From: Monoplex corrugatus
Taxonomy: Eukaryota > Mollusca > Gastropoda > Littorinimorpha > Ranellidae
Length of the DNA stretch: 64,000 bases
NCBI GenBank assembly: GCA_030674185.1
Contig: CM060306.1
Span: 47,087,716-47,151,715, forward strand
Direction of reading: 5' to 3'
Each line of letters begins with the position of its first letter. Positions within the stretch are counted from its first letter, which is position 1. The notes beneath the pieces were generated by a model. That model had not been told where the DNA came from. It did no database searches and saw only the letters and a list, made by a program, of their open reading frames with translations. The position numbers were made by a program, and so were the translations under genes. This document shows positions 44,356-57,079 of the stretch, piece after piece.

Positions 44356-45240
44356 ACTTTGTTCCTGTTTGCAAGGAGGAAGCCATTCACTTTGTTCCTG
44401 TTTGCAAGGAGGAAGCCATTCACTTTGTTCCTGTTTGCAAGGAGGAAGCCATCCACTTTGTTCTTGTTTGCAAGGAGGAAGTCACCCACTTTGTTCCTGT
44501 TTGCAAGGAGGAAGCCATCCACATTGTTCCTGTTTGCAATGTGGAAGCTACTGACTTTGCTCCTGTTTGCAAGGAGGAAGTCATTCACTTTGTTCCTGTT
44601 TACAAGGAGAAAGTCATTCACTTTGTTCATGTTTGCAAGGAGGAAGCCATCCACTTTGTTCCTGTTTGCAAGGAAAAGCCATCCACTTTGTTCCTGTTTT
44701 CAATGAAGAAGTCATCAATTTGTTCCTGTTTGCAATGACGAAGCTTAAACCATTCACTTTGTTTCTGTTTGCAGTGAGGAAGCTTAAGCCATTCACTTAG
44801 TTTCTGTTTACAAAGTGGAAGTCATTCACTTTGTTCCTGTTTACAATGTGAAGCAGCTTTTCTTGTGCTTGCAACACGGAAGCCACTGACTTTGTTCCTG
44901 CTTACAATGCGGAGATAATAACTTTCAAAAATTATTTGCAACACGGAAGCCATTTGATTTTATATTTTCTGATCTATAGAGTGGAAGCCATTCAATTTGT
45001 TCCTGTTTGCAATGCAGAGATATTCGCGTTTTAAACATTATTTGCAACACAGAAGCTGTCCACTTTTTTCTTATTTGTAACTTGAAAGCCATTCACTGTT
45101 CATGTTTGCAACGCGGAAGCCGTTTCTTTAATTCCTGTTTGAAACCCAGAGGTTTTCACTTTGTTCGTGTTTACAGCGTGAAAGCCGTTCGCACAAACGT
45201 TCGGTTTATGTATAAATATCTATTTGAAAAGTGAAAGCTA
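44356..45240 (+). repeat. 33-bp minisatellite
   Basis: The unit is 'actttgttcctgtttgcaag' plus 'gaggaagccattc' (33 bp). There are about a dozen well conserved head-to-tail copies to about 44740, then units of variable length with 'tttgcaaya.ggaagcc' cores to about 45240. As 33 is a multiple of three, several frames stay open on both strands (11-residue repeats such as GSHSLCSCLQG and KVNGFLLANRN). I regard these as by-products of the repeat. Confidence 0.92.
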
Positions 45241-45398
45241 TTCATTCCATGGCATGACGTGTTTGGCTGTGAATGGTTTTCGTGCAGGAAAACGTAACAC
45301 ACCATTCACAAATGTTTTCTTTTGTAGCGAAGGAAACGTCTATGAAAACTTGATTTAGTATGAATATAGCCTCATGCTGGTTTTGTGTGTATTCCCAG

Positions 45399-45589
45399 GC
45401 AATAGAGAACACAATCAGCAAGGAAACACAAGAATGGAGCCTGTATCAAGAGTACGCCGCCATGTTACCCATGCTCATCTCTTCCATCCTTATCGGCATG
45501 AAGTCTGACCAAATCGGTCGTCGTTTCCTGTTTTTCGTCCCTTTCATCGGCAGTATCATCATTTTTGGCCACTTGGCTGTTGTCATTAA
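45399..45589 (+). CDS. SLC46-like transporter gene B, exon 2
   Basis: The exon starts after 'tgtgtattcccag' in phase 0 and ends before 'gtaagt' with two bases (aa) of a split lysine codon. It encodes residues 74-137: the end of the first loop (TQEWSLYQEYA), membrane segment 2, the major facilitator loop 2-3 signature GMKSDQIGRR at residues 106-115, and membrane segment 3 (LFFVPFIGSIIIFGHLAVVI). The G-x3-D-x2-G-R-R pattern with an aromatic/leucine 'W.LY' block just before segment 2 is characteristic of the SLC46 family. The aspartate and arginines of this loop are known to matter for transport in the proton-coupled folate transporter. Confidence 0.88.
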
Positions 45590-45794
45590 GTAAGTGTGCT
45601 TGTCTTTGTGTTTGTGGGACCTAGTGTATAGAAGATTGAGGCATCTTCAGCTTCACCAACAAATACAGTGACAATGTTAATGTTTATGTTATTGTTAATG
45701 ATAATGATTATGATAATGATAACGAAGTTATTAGCTAAAACTTTTTTCATATTGCCATTGCACGCATGCTGGGTGTTTCCAGGTTTCTATAAGC
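45590..45794 (+). other. Gene B intron 2, start
   Basis: This is short intron sequence with AAT/ATG-rich repeats before the LINE insertion. Confidence 0.5.
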
Positions 45795-48075
45795 CAGTTA
45801 TCGGAAGGGTTATAACAAGGGCGTTTCGAGGAGCTGATCTTTGCAATGACCATGATCTTATCATAAAGAACCCTATGGGAATGGCAAACTGCCGTCTCAA
45901 GTTCAATATTGATACACTGAACGATCCTAGCATCCTTGAACCATTCCAAGTGGTCTCAAGAAGAAGATTTGCCCCACAGCTGCTGTTTGTAAGAAAATAT
46001 TTAAATCCTCACAAACAATTTCAACCAAGTGGAAGCTGAATCAACATGGCTCTGCACAGCCCATTGTTTAGTTAAGCGCACTCACTGGGCCACCGCGAAA
46101 GACAAAACAGCTGTTCAGTGCCAAAGGAACCATACAAAGCGACAGTTAGCAACAGATCTTTTAGTGATAAACCAATGGAAATCCAAACCATGAATCACAA
46201 GTAATGCCTTAGAATTATGTGGTACTGAAAGGAGCTAAAGGATACAAAAGAATAGTGAGAAAGGAAGGGAAAACACAGCACTATAAACAAGAGGATTGGT
46301 CAGGAAAGGAATGATGCAAAGGAAAGTTGGATCGAACAACAATGTGAAGATATAAAAAAAAAAACACTTTGACAACTGCGACACACAGAAAGTTTCTAAT
46401 ATTACAAATGACTTACCAAACACGAACGGAGTAAAGGTAGTACCATTTAGGATAAAGACTGTCTCACATAGGAAAAAGACATCACGAAAAGGTGGACTGA
46501 GTATTTTTTAACTGTGCAGCAAACAGAGAAAGGAGATCTAAGTGTGCTAACATCAAATGAAGATGAGTCCTCAGTACTCCATGAAGAAGTAAAGCAACAG
46601 TAAAATAGCAACATCGCAAAATGTGGAAGGCTGCAGACACTGACAACATCCCCAAAGAATTTTTAAAACAGGGTGGAGAAGCAGTAATTGACATCCTGAT
46701 ACAATCTCACACTCAGGAGAACGGCCCACACCATGAACCAATTACTAATCGTCACCCTTTCGAAGAAAGGAAACCCCCAAAGCTAACAAAACTATCGCAC
46801 CATCAGTTTGATCAGCCATGCCAGTAAGGTAATGCTCAAAATCATTCTGAATATATTACAGCCACAGGGATTTACCATCATTGCTGAAGAACAGGCTTGA
46901 TTTTGCAAGGGCAGACATGCCATCGAAACATTCCTTAATCTGCGTGACGTTTACGAAAACACCCCCCAACACAGCACGTTCTCTCATGTCTTTATAGATT
47001 TTGGGAAGGTGTTTGACAACATCTGACGAGAGGCACTGTGGGCCACAGTGAAGAAATTTAACATCAGGCGAAACCAGTCAACATCATCAAGCAACTATTC
47101 TCCAAACCAACCAGTGCGATACTTATGCAGGATGCTGTTGGAAAATGGTTCCTTTCTTTCATTTGAGTTCGTCAGGGCTGCTTGTGATTCCCATACTTTT
47201 CAACTTATTCCTGAGACACATCATGGCTCACGCACTTGAAAATTATGTCAGCACAGTCAGTGTTGGAGGAAGAACCATCACAAGCCTTTCCTTTGCAGAC
47301 ATCATTGATGGCCTGACAGGCAGTGAACAAGACCTCGCTAAGCTTAGTAAAAGAGCAGATGAAACATCGACAAAAATGGCACGCAAATCAGCATTAAGAA
47401 TACCAAGTTGATGTGCGGCCACATTACTATCATCACTACTGATACAATTGTCCATGAACTGACGCTAGAAGTTGTTCAACAATCCATTTAGCTGTGATTC
47501 TTCATTAGCAGCAGTGAAGGATCTAAACCTGGTATCCTCTCGAAGGCAGCAAAGAAAACGTCAGAACTGTCCAGGCTAACATATGAGTGGAAGGGCAAGA
47601 CTTTCTCCGTGATACGCAAGATCAGCTCTTGTTGCGTTGGTGTGTTCCATCTTCCTGTATGCATGTGAGTCATTGATCTTTATGGCAGATATGGAAGGAT
47701 GAAACCAAGCTATGGAAATGAGGTGTTACTGCAAGCTACTAAAGATCAGAAACATTGATCACATCACCAATGAACAAGTGCACCAAACTTTGAGCAACAC
47801 TCTGGAACATATAAAGATTTGCTGACTTCAATTAAGAAAACAACGTTGGTTTGGGAATGTAACAAATCCAGATGCCTTTCCAAATTATCCTCCAATGAAC
47901 TATTGAGGGACGAAGATGGAAGGGAAGGCAGAAATACGATCCAGGTAGGCAGAAATGGAAGGGAAGGCAGAAATACGATCCAGCTTTGTGGAATGGATAG
48001 AGAAATCGTTTGCAGGGACACACTAGTCGAAAGAAGCCGAAAGAATCTGATGAACATTCTTTAGTGCAGAGCAAA
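45795..48075 (+). mobile_element. Second LINE family (RTE/jockey-like), decayed, with (GAA)n tail
   Basis: The 5'-truncated element begins in the endonuclease C-terminus (AFRGADLCNDHDLIIKNP and LKFNIDTLNDPSILEPF at 45830-45950). A linker with many stops follows. Then comes the reverse transcriptase: MWKAADTDNIPKEFLKQGGE at 46621, a decayed 'FRKGR' and 'FIDF.K.FD' region at 46900-47030, and GGRTITSLSFADIIDGLTGS at 47262 (YADD-type motif changed to FADIID). The C-terminal end (RCYCKLLKIRNIDHITNEQV at 47720) follows. A 'gaagaagaagaag' tail ends it at about 48100. It is highly degraded and lies in gene B intron 2. Confidence 0.8.
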
Positions 48076-48104
48076 TAAGGGCGAAGAAGAAGAAGAAAAA
48101 TGAG

Positions 48105-48250
48105 TCATTCATTGACATGACTTACAGGATCCTTACCGTGTATATTCAATGTTTTGCATGCGCGTATGCATGAACAGCGTTTAGGTACTGACAGAGCTGC
48201 ACACATTAGAAAAATCTGCACCCATTAACCGCCAGGTGGATGTTACAGAC
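48105..48250 (-). mobile_element. tRNA-derived SINE fragment (minus strand)
   Basis: 'acatgacttacaggatcct' and, further on, 'gctgcacacattagaaaaat' with 'ctgcacccattaaccgccag' are the reversed SINE body and 3' end as found at 30225-30660 and 60555-60795. Confidence 0.6.
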
Positions 48251-49077
48251 TACAAATTACTCATAATCTCCATCTTACTCAGGTTTGGAAATGGACATGG
48301 CCTGCTGACTCAGGGAAAAGAGTTGAAGTTTTGAGATCATATTCCTGAAGAAACTTATTCTCATATCATTCTCGAACAAAAGACCAGTGCCCACATATGG
48401 AACAAGATGAGCAGGAACTGTGAAATGACGCAAATGTGTTTCCACAGAGTCTATAAAATGGCATAAGCTCGCATGGTTTGGTCATATCACTGACTATGAC
48501 CCAGTTTAAGAACAAAGACATCCTGGAAGAAAGCCATCACCTAGATCAACAGACGAAGAGCTGGTTGGCAAATAACAGTAACCGGACCAGTTCCAGTATG
48601 TCGGAACTACTTGATGCTACACATCAGAGACAGAAGTGGAGATCCGTCAGCTGCTGCGTCCCATGGATCTGCTCAATGACTGTGCTTGTCAGGGGATTAG
48701 AAATAGAAGAGAAAAAAATTGCTGGCAATTGCTCTCTCTGTCTGAATGTCGGTCTGCCTAGGGTTCCCTGTAGCTCTCTTTGTAACTACCCTATCGTATT
48801 GGGTTAAAGTGTTTGGAGGTGGAATGCTGTTAGTACATTTGTGTTAAAATATTCATTATGTATGTTGTAGTACACAGTATTGATGGACCATGAAGCTGAA
48901 CGGTTTCAAATCTTACAGTAAACTCCCTTTTCCACAACCAGTTTGGTGTAAGAGGAACGAAATAATTGAAGATATCCATGAGATGCTGGTTTTAGCACAA
49001 AGTTCATATGTATGTACAGCTTTGCTTCCTCTCTCAAAATACGAAGTTTATGCAGACTGAGTTTGTGTGTTCAACAG
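48251..49077 (+). other. Gene B intron 2, end, with possible LINE tail remnant
   Basis: 48460-48700 reads SMSELLDATHQRQKWRSVSC in one frame, which resembles the C-terminal 'LL..A.DR..WR' end of LINE ORF2 proteins. This is weak. The rest is unremarkable intron, ending in acceptor 'tgtgtgttcaacag'. Confidence 0.35.
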
Positions 49078-49563
49078 GCTGAAGCTGCATTATGGCTGGC
49101 TGCTCATTAGCACCTTTCTTTCCTCCTGCTTTGGGGGTCACTTCGTCATGATGTTCGCTGTCTTCTCCATGGTCAGTGACACCCATGGGAAGAAGAAACC
49201 CACAAGCTCATCCTCTGCACCAACCTCCCCGACTCCAAATGACCCCACCATTCAAGCCAAAGAAGAACGGAAAAGTGAGGAGAAGGATGACGAGAAGAAG
49301 GCAGAGGAGGAAAACAATGACAATGATATGGACATGTCCCGGGAGTCATCGAGGACCTTCAAGATTGTGGGTGTGGAAGTGATGACACGATTGGCGTCCA
49401 GTGTCACAAGTTTTGTCACAGGCTACATCATCCAATATGCTGGGTTCTTCTACTGTACCGTGATCGTATTGAGTGGCAAGGTCATCCTGCTGATCTTTGC
49501 TGTCTTGTACATCACAGAGACGGGCCAGCAGAAGAGAAACGAGGGCTTCAGAGATTCTTTCAG
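49078..49563 (+). CDS. SLC46-like transporter gene B, exon 3, with charged loop insertion
   Basis: The exon completes the split lysine (aa|g) and encodes residues 137-299, ending with two bases of an arginine codon before 'gtaggt'. Membrane segment 4 (YGWLLISTFLSSCFGGHFVM) is followed by FSMVSD at 166-171. Then comes a low-complexity stretch of about 57 residues (172-228) rich in serine, proline, lysine and glutamate (for example TSSSSAPTSPTPNDPT and KSEEKDDEKKAEEENNDND). The family motif R-T-F at 229-231 resumes the fold, with segments 5 and 6 (SFVTGYIIQYAGFFYCTVIV, VILLIFAVLYITET). In typical SLC46 proteins the D and the R-T-F/R motif are separated by only a few residues. Loop 4-5 is cytosolic in this fold, so the insertion is probably a regulatory or disordered cytosolic segment. 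Confidence 0.88.
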
Positions 49564-49599
49564 GTAGGTGAAGATGGAAGAGATTTTAGGTTTGGGGGA

Positions 49600-50774
49600 A
49601 GAGTGTTAGGAAAGTTTGGATAGGCTGGTTATAAATGTTTGTGCAGAGTAATTACGAATGTTTGGGCTGGGTGATTAGGAATTTTTGGGTAGAGTGTAGA
49701 AATCTTTGGGAAGGATGATATATAGGCTTTCGATCGGGTAAGACACGAAGAATTGATCAACAAACTGGAGAGATTCAATGTTGATGGAAAAGAACTACGA
49801 ATAATCAGAAATATAAACTGGGAACAAACAGCTGCAATGAGAATAGAAAATAACATAAGCTCTTTGCAAAACATCAAAAGAGGAGTCAGACAGGGTTGTG
49901 TTTTGTCACCAGATCTGTTTTCACTTTACAGCCAAAACATCATGAGAAACCTAGAAGAAGACCCTGGATTAAAGGTTGGAGGGAAAATGATAAACAACAT
50001 TCGATTACGCAGATGACACCGTGCTAATTGCAGAAAATGAAAGGACCTACAAAATCTTGTGAATATACTAGAAACAGAAAGCAAAGGTCAGGGGTCGGAA
50101 ATAAACAGCAGGAAGACTGTAGTCATGGTGATCAGTAAAAATCATGAAATCCCCTTATGCAAAATAACAACAAATGGCACAACCTTGACACAGATTAATA
50201 AGTTCAAATACCTGGGAACGGTCATTTCATCAGACAGCAGATGCACATCGGAAATAGCCGGCAGAATCGCCAAGCCAAAACAGCATTCAATAAGATGACA
50301 AGCATTCTTACCAACAAATGCCTATCAATTAACATCAGGAAGAGAGTTCTTGAATGTTATATAGAACCAATACTGTTGTACGGATATGAGGCGTGGACAG
50401 TCAACAAGCAAAGCCAGAACAAGATTGAGGCAACCGAGATGTGGTTTCTAAGAAGAATGTTGAGAGTTCCATGGACAGCAAAGAAAACAAACGAGAAAAT
50501 CTTGATGGAGGCAGACACAAGTAGATCACTCATAAGGAAGTTTAGGAAAAGACAGGCAACATTTATAGGCCATTTTATGAGGAAGGGGGATTTGGAGCAC
50601 CTGGTCACAACGGGAAAGCTGGAAGGAAAGAGAGCACCAGGTAGACCCAAGGAGAAAATGCTAGACGGACTTGTGGAGTGGCTGAAGAAGAGGAGGATGG
50701 AGAAGATGCTTGAGGCAACAAGAGATAGAGACAGATGGAAGTCCATGATCGCCAACGCCATGCGGCAGGGCACC

Positions 50775-50823
<49 letters not shown>

Positions 50824-51200
50824 ATATGTATATAAAGACTGTTTGGGCAGTGTAATATATAATAATATCTGGCCAAGGTGATTAGGAATTTGTGGATAAG
50901 TTGACATATAAGTGATTGTGCAGGTTGGTATATAAGAAATCTTGTCACCGATGATTAATGCTTTTTGAGCACAGTGATCAGGATCTTTGGGCAGACACAC
51001 AGGAGAAATCTTTGGCAAAGGTAGTCAGGAATCTTTAAGCAGACTGGTTAGAAATCATTGGACAGGATTATATGTAAAATCTTTGTCTAGGGTGGTTAGG
51101 AATTTCTGGGCAGGCTGATTAGAAATGTTTGGGCAGGGTTATTTATAAGAAATGTTTGTGCAGGGTGATTAGGAATGTGTGAGAGATGTGATCTATAAAA
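49600..51200 (+). repeat. Degenerate ~25-bp minisatellite, interrupted by a LINE
   Basis: Units of the form 'gtttgggcagggtgattagg' plus 'aat' recur imperfectly at 49610-49724 and 50835-51200 (about 5 and 15 units). Spacing is 22-29 bp. The RTE-like LINE 49725-50817 splits the array. Confidence 0.85.
49725..50817 (+). mobile_element. RTE-like LINE, 5'-truncated, with (GAT)n tail and target-site duplication
   Basis: The element starts inside reverse transcriptase (FDRVRHEEL equivalent) and reads GVRQGCVLSPDLFSLYSQNI. Two frameshifts follow near 50010 and 50045, then KFKYLGTVISSDSRCTSEIA and, from 50241 to 50777 in one frame, SINIRKRVLECYIEPILLYG, WTVNKQSQNKIEATEMW and GKRAPGRPKEKMLDGLVEWL. It stops at TGA, which opens the (GAT)n tail (50775-50820). 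Flanks share 'gatgatatat' (49714-49723 and 50818-50827). Of the RTE-like copies here it has the most intact C-terminal region. Confidence 0.92.
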
Positions 51201-51440
51201 TAAGAGATCAATATATATTGTAGTGACGTAAAATTATGTCAATTCATTTCTTCGTTGTTGTTTTTCTATCATTGTCATAATGTTCTGATTACCGGTTGAC
51301 TTTTCATGTTTTGAAATTATCTCGTATTTTTCTCCCTGTTCAGATCGTTTACCTCATGATCTTATTTGAGCCCCTCTGCATATTTCAAGAGAGACAATTT
51401 TCATGTGCTGCATGCATTCCCAAATAACAGTTTTTGTGAT
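51201..51440 (+). other. Gene B intron 3 sequence; start of segmental similarity
   Basis: Similarity to copy A begins at about 51290-51310 ('gttttgaaattatctcgtat' against 874). No gene is seen. Confidence 0.55.
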
Positions 51441-52760
51441 ATGTGATTCTTGAACACAGATAATTTTAAACTTTTTTTTAATAATTCGATACTGACTGAC
51501 TTTTGAGCTTTTGTTTAGCCTTCTGGCAATCAAAGACCCAATGCGTATTTAATTACCAAAATACGTACGTCGTAGAATTTAAGCCAACAACCTTATATCA
51601 GTCCAAGGACATGAACAAGATCGACAACTAAAGAGAGAGGAAGGTAACGAGGGGGATGGGGTCATTGTCATGGTTCACTAGGATGTTGAAACAGGCTTTG
51701 GTACTCCCTGTCAGTGTCTATTTCATTCTGGTCTTTTAAGTTTGGCTAGTTGGCTGCCTGTGGTGGGGTGGACCCTTTTGATCTGGGGCATTTAGTCAAA
51801 CCTAAACTGGCCCATCTGCAGGTAGCCAATGTTGTTCATTGTCTTGTTTCTGCCCCTCTCTGCACTGACAGTAGCTTTTTACTGTTTGTTACTTTTGCTC
51901 TTTTGTTTGTTTGTTTGTTTGTTTGTTTTTTTGGTGCCTGACTACTGTCTTGGCTACTATCTGCCGGTTTACATTTCTTTTTCTGTTCCTCATCACTTGT
52001 CTGTTCTGGGGTGATTTCTTCCTGTGCTATAATTTTGCACTGCATGTCTCCTGCTATAAGCCCATCCTCCATACGCTGTTTGTATTTTATGAGGTTTTTG
52101 CAGTCAGCTGTTTTGTGGCCTTTCTGTAAAACGACAATCCTGCTGTTGAAAGGTTGTTTTCTGATCCTCGTAGTACATGTATGGGCCTGTTGTTTCTGTC
52201 TTTGGGAGAAAATTGGATGGTGCTTCAATATTCATGAATCTCCTATCTGTTTTCCAGTGTGTTAGCTTTCCTTTCTTATCACGATCTCTTTCCACAGTCA
52301 GGTTGGAAATCACACCTTCTAACTGCTTAACTGATTGTAGGAGAACAACAGTGGAATATTCTCGATTATCAGTTTGACTTTTTTTGGAGAAGAGGGGAGG
52401 AGGTTCTTTGTTCTTATCATTGCCACCATTAACCAGATATCTTATCAGGAAAAGATTTTGAGATTTGACTGCAACATGTATCCCCGTTACAACAAATGCT
52501 TGAATTAGAAGAATTTATCTCGATTCTTTCTTCCTTGGGTGGATACACCAAAGATCCCCTGTTCTCTGGGCTCCTTCGAAGGTTTTGCATCCACACGGTT
52601 TTTTATTCTGCTGCTGTGCAAAGTTCTGAGGAGGTGAAAACGTTTTTTGTCAAATCCAGGTAAATATTTATGAAAATACAAATAAATCACGTTCATTTCT
52701 TTGGTGTCCATTCCTGTTACCATCTGTTACATAATTTAAAGTGTGGTACTTTACTACAAT
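51440..52760 (-). mobile_element. LINE ORF1 (gag-like) remnant
   Basis: The minus strand has a 130-codon frame (51836-52228) with GHKTADCKNLIKYKQRMEDG, where KGHKTADC matches the second half of a CCHC zinc knuckle. It continues with IAQEEITPEQTSDEEQKKKC and a lysine-rich tail. Upstream frames read TGPYMYYEDQKTTFQQQDC and GIFGVSTQGRKNRDKFF. A zinc-knuckle ORF1 is common in I/Nimb/Jockey-like LINEs. At least two frameshifts are present. The paralogue at 1000-2460 is more decayed. Confidence 0.5.
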
Positions 52761-53104
52761 AGCACACTCACCGTCACAGTTAGTCACTATGCTTTTTTTA
52801 TGTCATTATGATACTCGACACTATCACTCACACATACTTTTTTCATGTTACACAAGTCCTCACCATCAGTACAAACGTTTGCACATACTAGCATAGTCCA
52901 GCATACTGGAAAAGAACCAGAAGACTGTTATTGCAGAAACATTTCTCTAGGGCTAGACAAGAAAAAACCCCAAAAACAACCAAACAAAAAACAAAACAAA
53001 ACAAAGCAAAACAAAAATAAAAAACAAACAAAACAACAACAACAACAAAAACCATGCAGACACTTTGTACACACGTTCTGCATCAGCGTAAACACTCAAC
53101 TGAT

Positions 53105-53260
53105 AATATTTGGAAGAGCAACATATTAAGAATATTTGTGCAGAGTGATATTTTAAGAAGGTTTAGGAAGGGTGATACGTTATGAACGTTTGAGCAGGGT
53201 GATATGTTAAGAACGTTTGGGCAAAGTGATATCTTAACGATGTTTGGTGATTAGATATCC
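53105..53260 (+). repeat. Degenerate ~25-bp minisatellite, paralogous copy
   Basis: About five units matching 2830-3000, for example 'gtttgagcagggtgatatgt' at 53190. Confidence 0.75.
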
Positions 53261-53942
53261 AGGATTGATATATACGCAAAAATATGTTTAAACGTCAAAT
53301 TGATCAGAAATCAGATTTTGAAGGTCTGAGTTCAGTCCTGCCTGGGCAGAACCTGATAGACATAGGTTGGGGGTGCGTCAGGAAGGAAAGAAGAAAATAA
53401 GTTTTTTCTAAATTGATAAAAATATTTTGTGTAAGTGTTGATTTGCCAGTTTTAAAACATTGTTTCCCACCCATCGCTCTCTGTCTCCATAATGTATCTG
53501 TTTGCCTAACTAAACGTTTTGAGTTTGTTCAAGAAGGAGTAATCGCACTTGGGTATTTCCATGCACGCTCCACCCAAATCTGCCAGTAATTATCTGGCAG
53601 ACGTCCTGGCAACGTACAAAATGAGGAGGGGGGGGGGGGTAAAGGGACTTATAAAACACTAAGCTGACACCAACAGAATGATGGAAACATTTAGATGGGC
53701 AACTAACAGCTCAGGTTTTAATGTTGCTGGCTGAAAATGAATTCGAGAGATCAAATCGTGAGTCCATTGCGCTATCAAAAGAATCAATCACCTGCGTGAA
53801 AAAACCCTAACAGCCGCTTACCTAGCAAGCTCCCCACCCAGTCATGAACTTCCTTCATCTATGTGGTTTTCAATTCCTACCTACTACATATATCTGCACG
53901 TTTGTCTTCCCATGTGTTTAGTCTATGATCTTGCATTAACAG
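53261..53942 (+). other. Gene B intron 3, end
   Basis: This is paralogous to 3000-4616 but lacks the long (TCTG)n tract. It contains a G run at 53626-53638 and ends at acceptor 'gcattaacag'. Confidence 0.65.
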
Positions 53943-54271
53943 GATCATCTACAGAGCACTGAAGGACCCTACGAAGAAAAGCACGCTTATTCTGGTCAAC
54001 ATAGGCATCTATTTCTTCATCTTGGGCATGATGGAAGAATTCACAGTCCTACATACCTATCAGATGAGTCCACCTTTCTGCCTTAATGCAATCCAGTTGG
54101 GTTGGGTAGCCAGCGAAGGGAGACTGCGGGGGATATTCTCCATGCCTCTGTTGTGGCTGTGGAAACGCCTCTCTTTTTCAGAGTCTACGATTGCTGCCAT
54201 TGGAGTGCTGAGCTACACAGCTAGTGGCTTTGTTTTGGCCACAATTCGTCAGACGTGGGTTTTCTATGCTA
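53943..54271 (+). CDS. SLC46-like transporter gene B, exon 4
   Basis: The exon completes the split arginine (ag|g) and encodes residues 300-408 plus one base. It covers a cytosolic linker (IIYRALKDPTKK), membrane segment 7 (STLILVNIGIYFFILGMMEE), the block LHTYQMSPPFCLNAIQLGW, and segments 8 and 9 (RLRGIFSMPLLWLWKRL, TIAAIGVLSYTASGFVLATI). It ends at WVFYA before donor 'gtgagt'. The 'LY/TY....PF.L....LGW' arrangement after segment 7 fits the family. The frame is uninterrupted, unlike the gene A copy at 4617-4946, which has one extra base. Confidence 0.88.
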
Positions 54272-55244
54272 GTGAGTTTGTTGTTGTAAGGTGAAGTTAT
54301 CGTTAGAGGATGGTGATGTTGATGATAATGAAGATATATGTATGTGAGAGAAAGAGAGAGAGAGAGAGAGAAAGAGAGCGAGAGAAGGATTTCAGATTCA
54401 TAAGATTTATCAATGCAATGTACAGGAACTACTTTCAGCAACAGTTCAATGAGACATGCTAGCTTGGTTTAATCATAGCACCTGCCATGGCAAACGGACA
54501 ACCAAGATTGCGACTGGGTCACCTGCCATGATGGATGGACTGCCAAGACCGTCCTTTGGGGTATCCTGGAGGTATGCCATTGCTGAAGTGGACAAATATC
54601 AGAGACTTCACCAAACTCAACTGGCCAAATCTGCTTGCTGTTGCATCCCAAGACAGAAATTGAGGATCCTTCATGCTGCTGCGTCTCGTCAGTCCTACCA
54701 ATAACCACACTGGTTATAGGATTAGAAGGAAAAACGGAAGACGAACTGGTCTTTGACCCATGACATATTAAAAAAACAGCGGTAAGAGGAAGGTTCACAG
54801 CATGCATGCAGTGTTACTCCAAAACAGAATGGACTTACGAAAACACCATTTCTTAATTGTGGATATTGAGTCCACTTGTTAACAATATTAGTTTTCGTGC
54901 CCAAGGAAGCTTGTTACACAGTCACATGGCACGCAAATCATATATTGGGGAGAAAAATGATACTTGAGAAATCATTCCAGATAGAATTAAATCAAAATCT
55001 TGAAGACTCTAAGCTGTTTTCCTGCTTTCTTTGTGTAATACTGTGTCTTGCATCTTTCCAAGGTGTTTTGTCTGTTGTAGTTTTATCTGTAACAGAATGC
55101 AGTCTTTATGCTTTTTTCCCGGTGTTTTTGGCTTAGTTCTAGTTCGGATTGGACTTTTCTGATTTTGTTTCAGAAGTGGTAGTTATCACAAATATTTTTC
55201 TGACAAATACAAAGAATATGCATTATGTCTTCATTATTACTCAC
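54272..55244 (+). other. Gene B intron 4, first part
   Basis: It contains a short (GA)n (54347-54385) where copy A has a long (GT)n(GA)n. The stretch 54420-54730 is well conserved with 5163-5480, and its frames on either strand resemble no known protein. No gene is called. Confidence 0.6.
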
Positions 55245-55490
55245 CTAAGGACTGTGTGGTAGCCAAATAGTTAAAACTTTAGACTTCCAATCAGAAGAAC
55301 TTAGTTTGACCATGAATGGGTACTGCCCAACAGTTAAACAGTGGATACATTTCCAATCTTTCTGGCTGGCATATGTACAAATCTCCGGTGCCCAAACCCC
55401 CGTCGTGAGTAGAACTATACGCTTGCAGGATGTCACATACCCACGTTATGGACCCTGTAAGCCATGTCAGTGTTCAATGGCTTAAAAAAA
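55245..55490 (+). mobile_element. tRNA-derived SINE
   Basis: This is the paralogue of 5985-6240. It has 'gtggtagccaaatagttaaa', 'ttagacttccaatcagaag', 'acgcttgcaggatgtcacat' and 'ttatggaccctgtaagccat', then a poly-A tract. Confidence 0.65.

Positions 55491-57079
<1,589 letters not shown>

Noticed and set aside
44287..44706. 139-codon frame with 11-residue repeats
   Set aside because: It is the 33-bp minisatellite read in frame. Other frames and the opposite strand are equally open and no start, splice or domain evidence supports coding.
44356..44740. Regular 33-bp repeats suggesting a CRISPR array
   Set aside because: The units are directly head to tail with no unique spacers, in a eukaryotic intron.
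45668..46039. 123-codon frame directly after exon 2, considered as an alternative exon
   Set aside because: Its C-terminal half matches a LINE endonuclease end (RGAD…NDHDL…), and the proper exon 3 joins exon 2 in phase at 49078.
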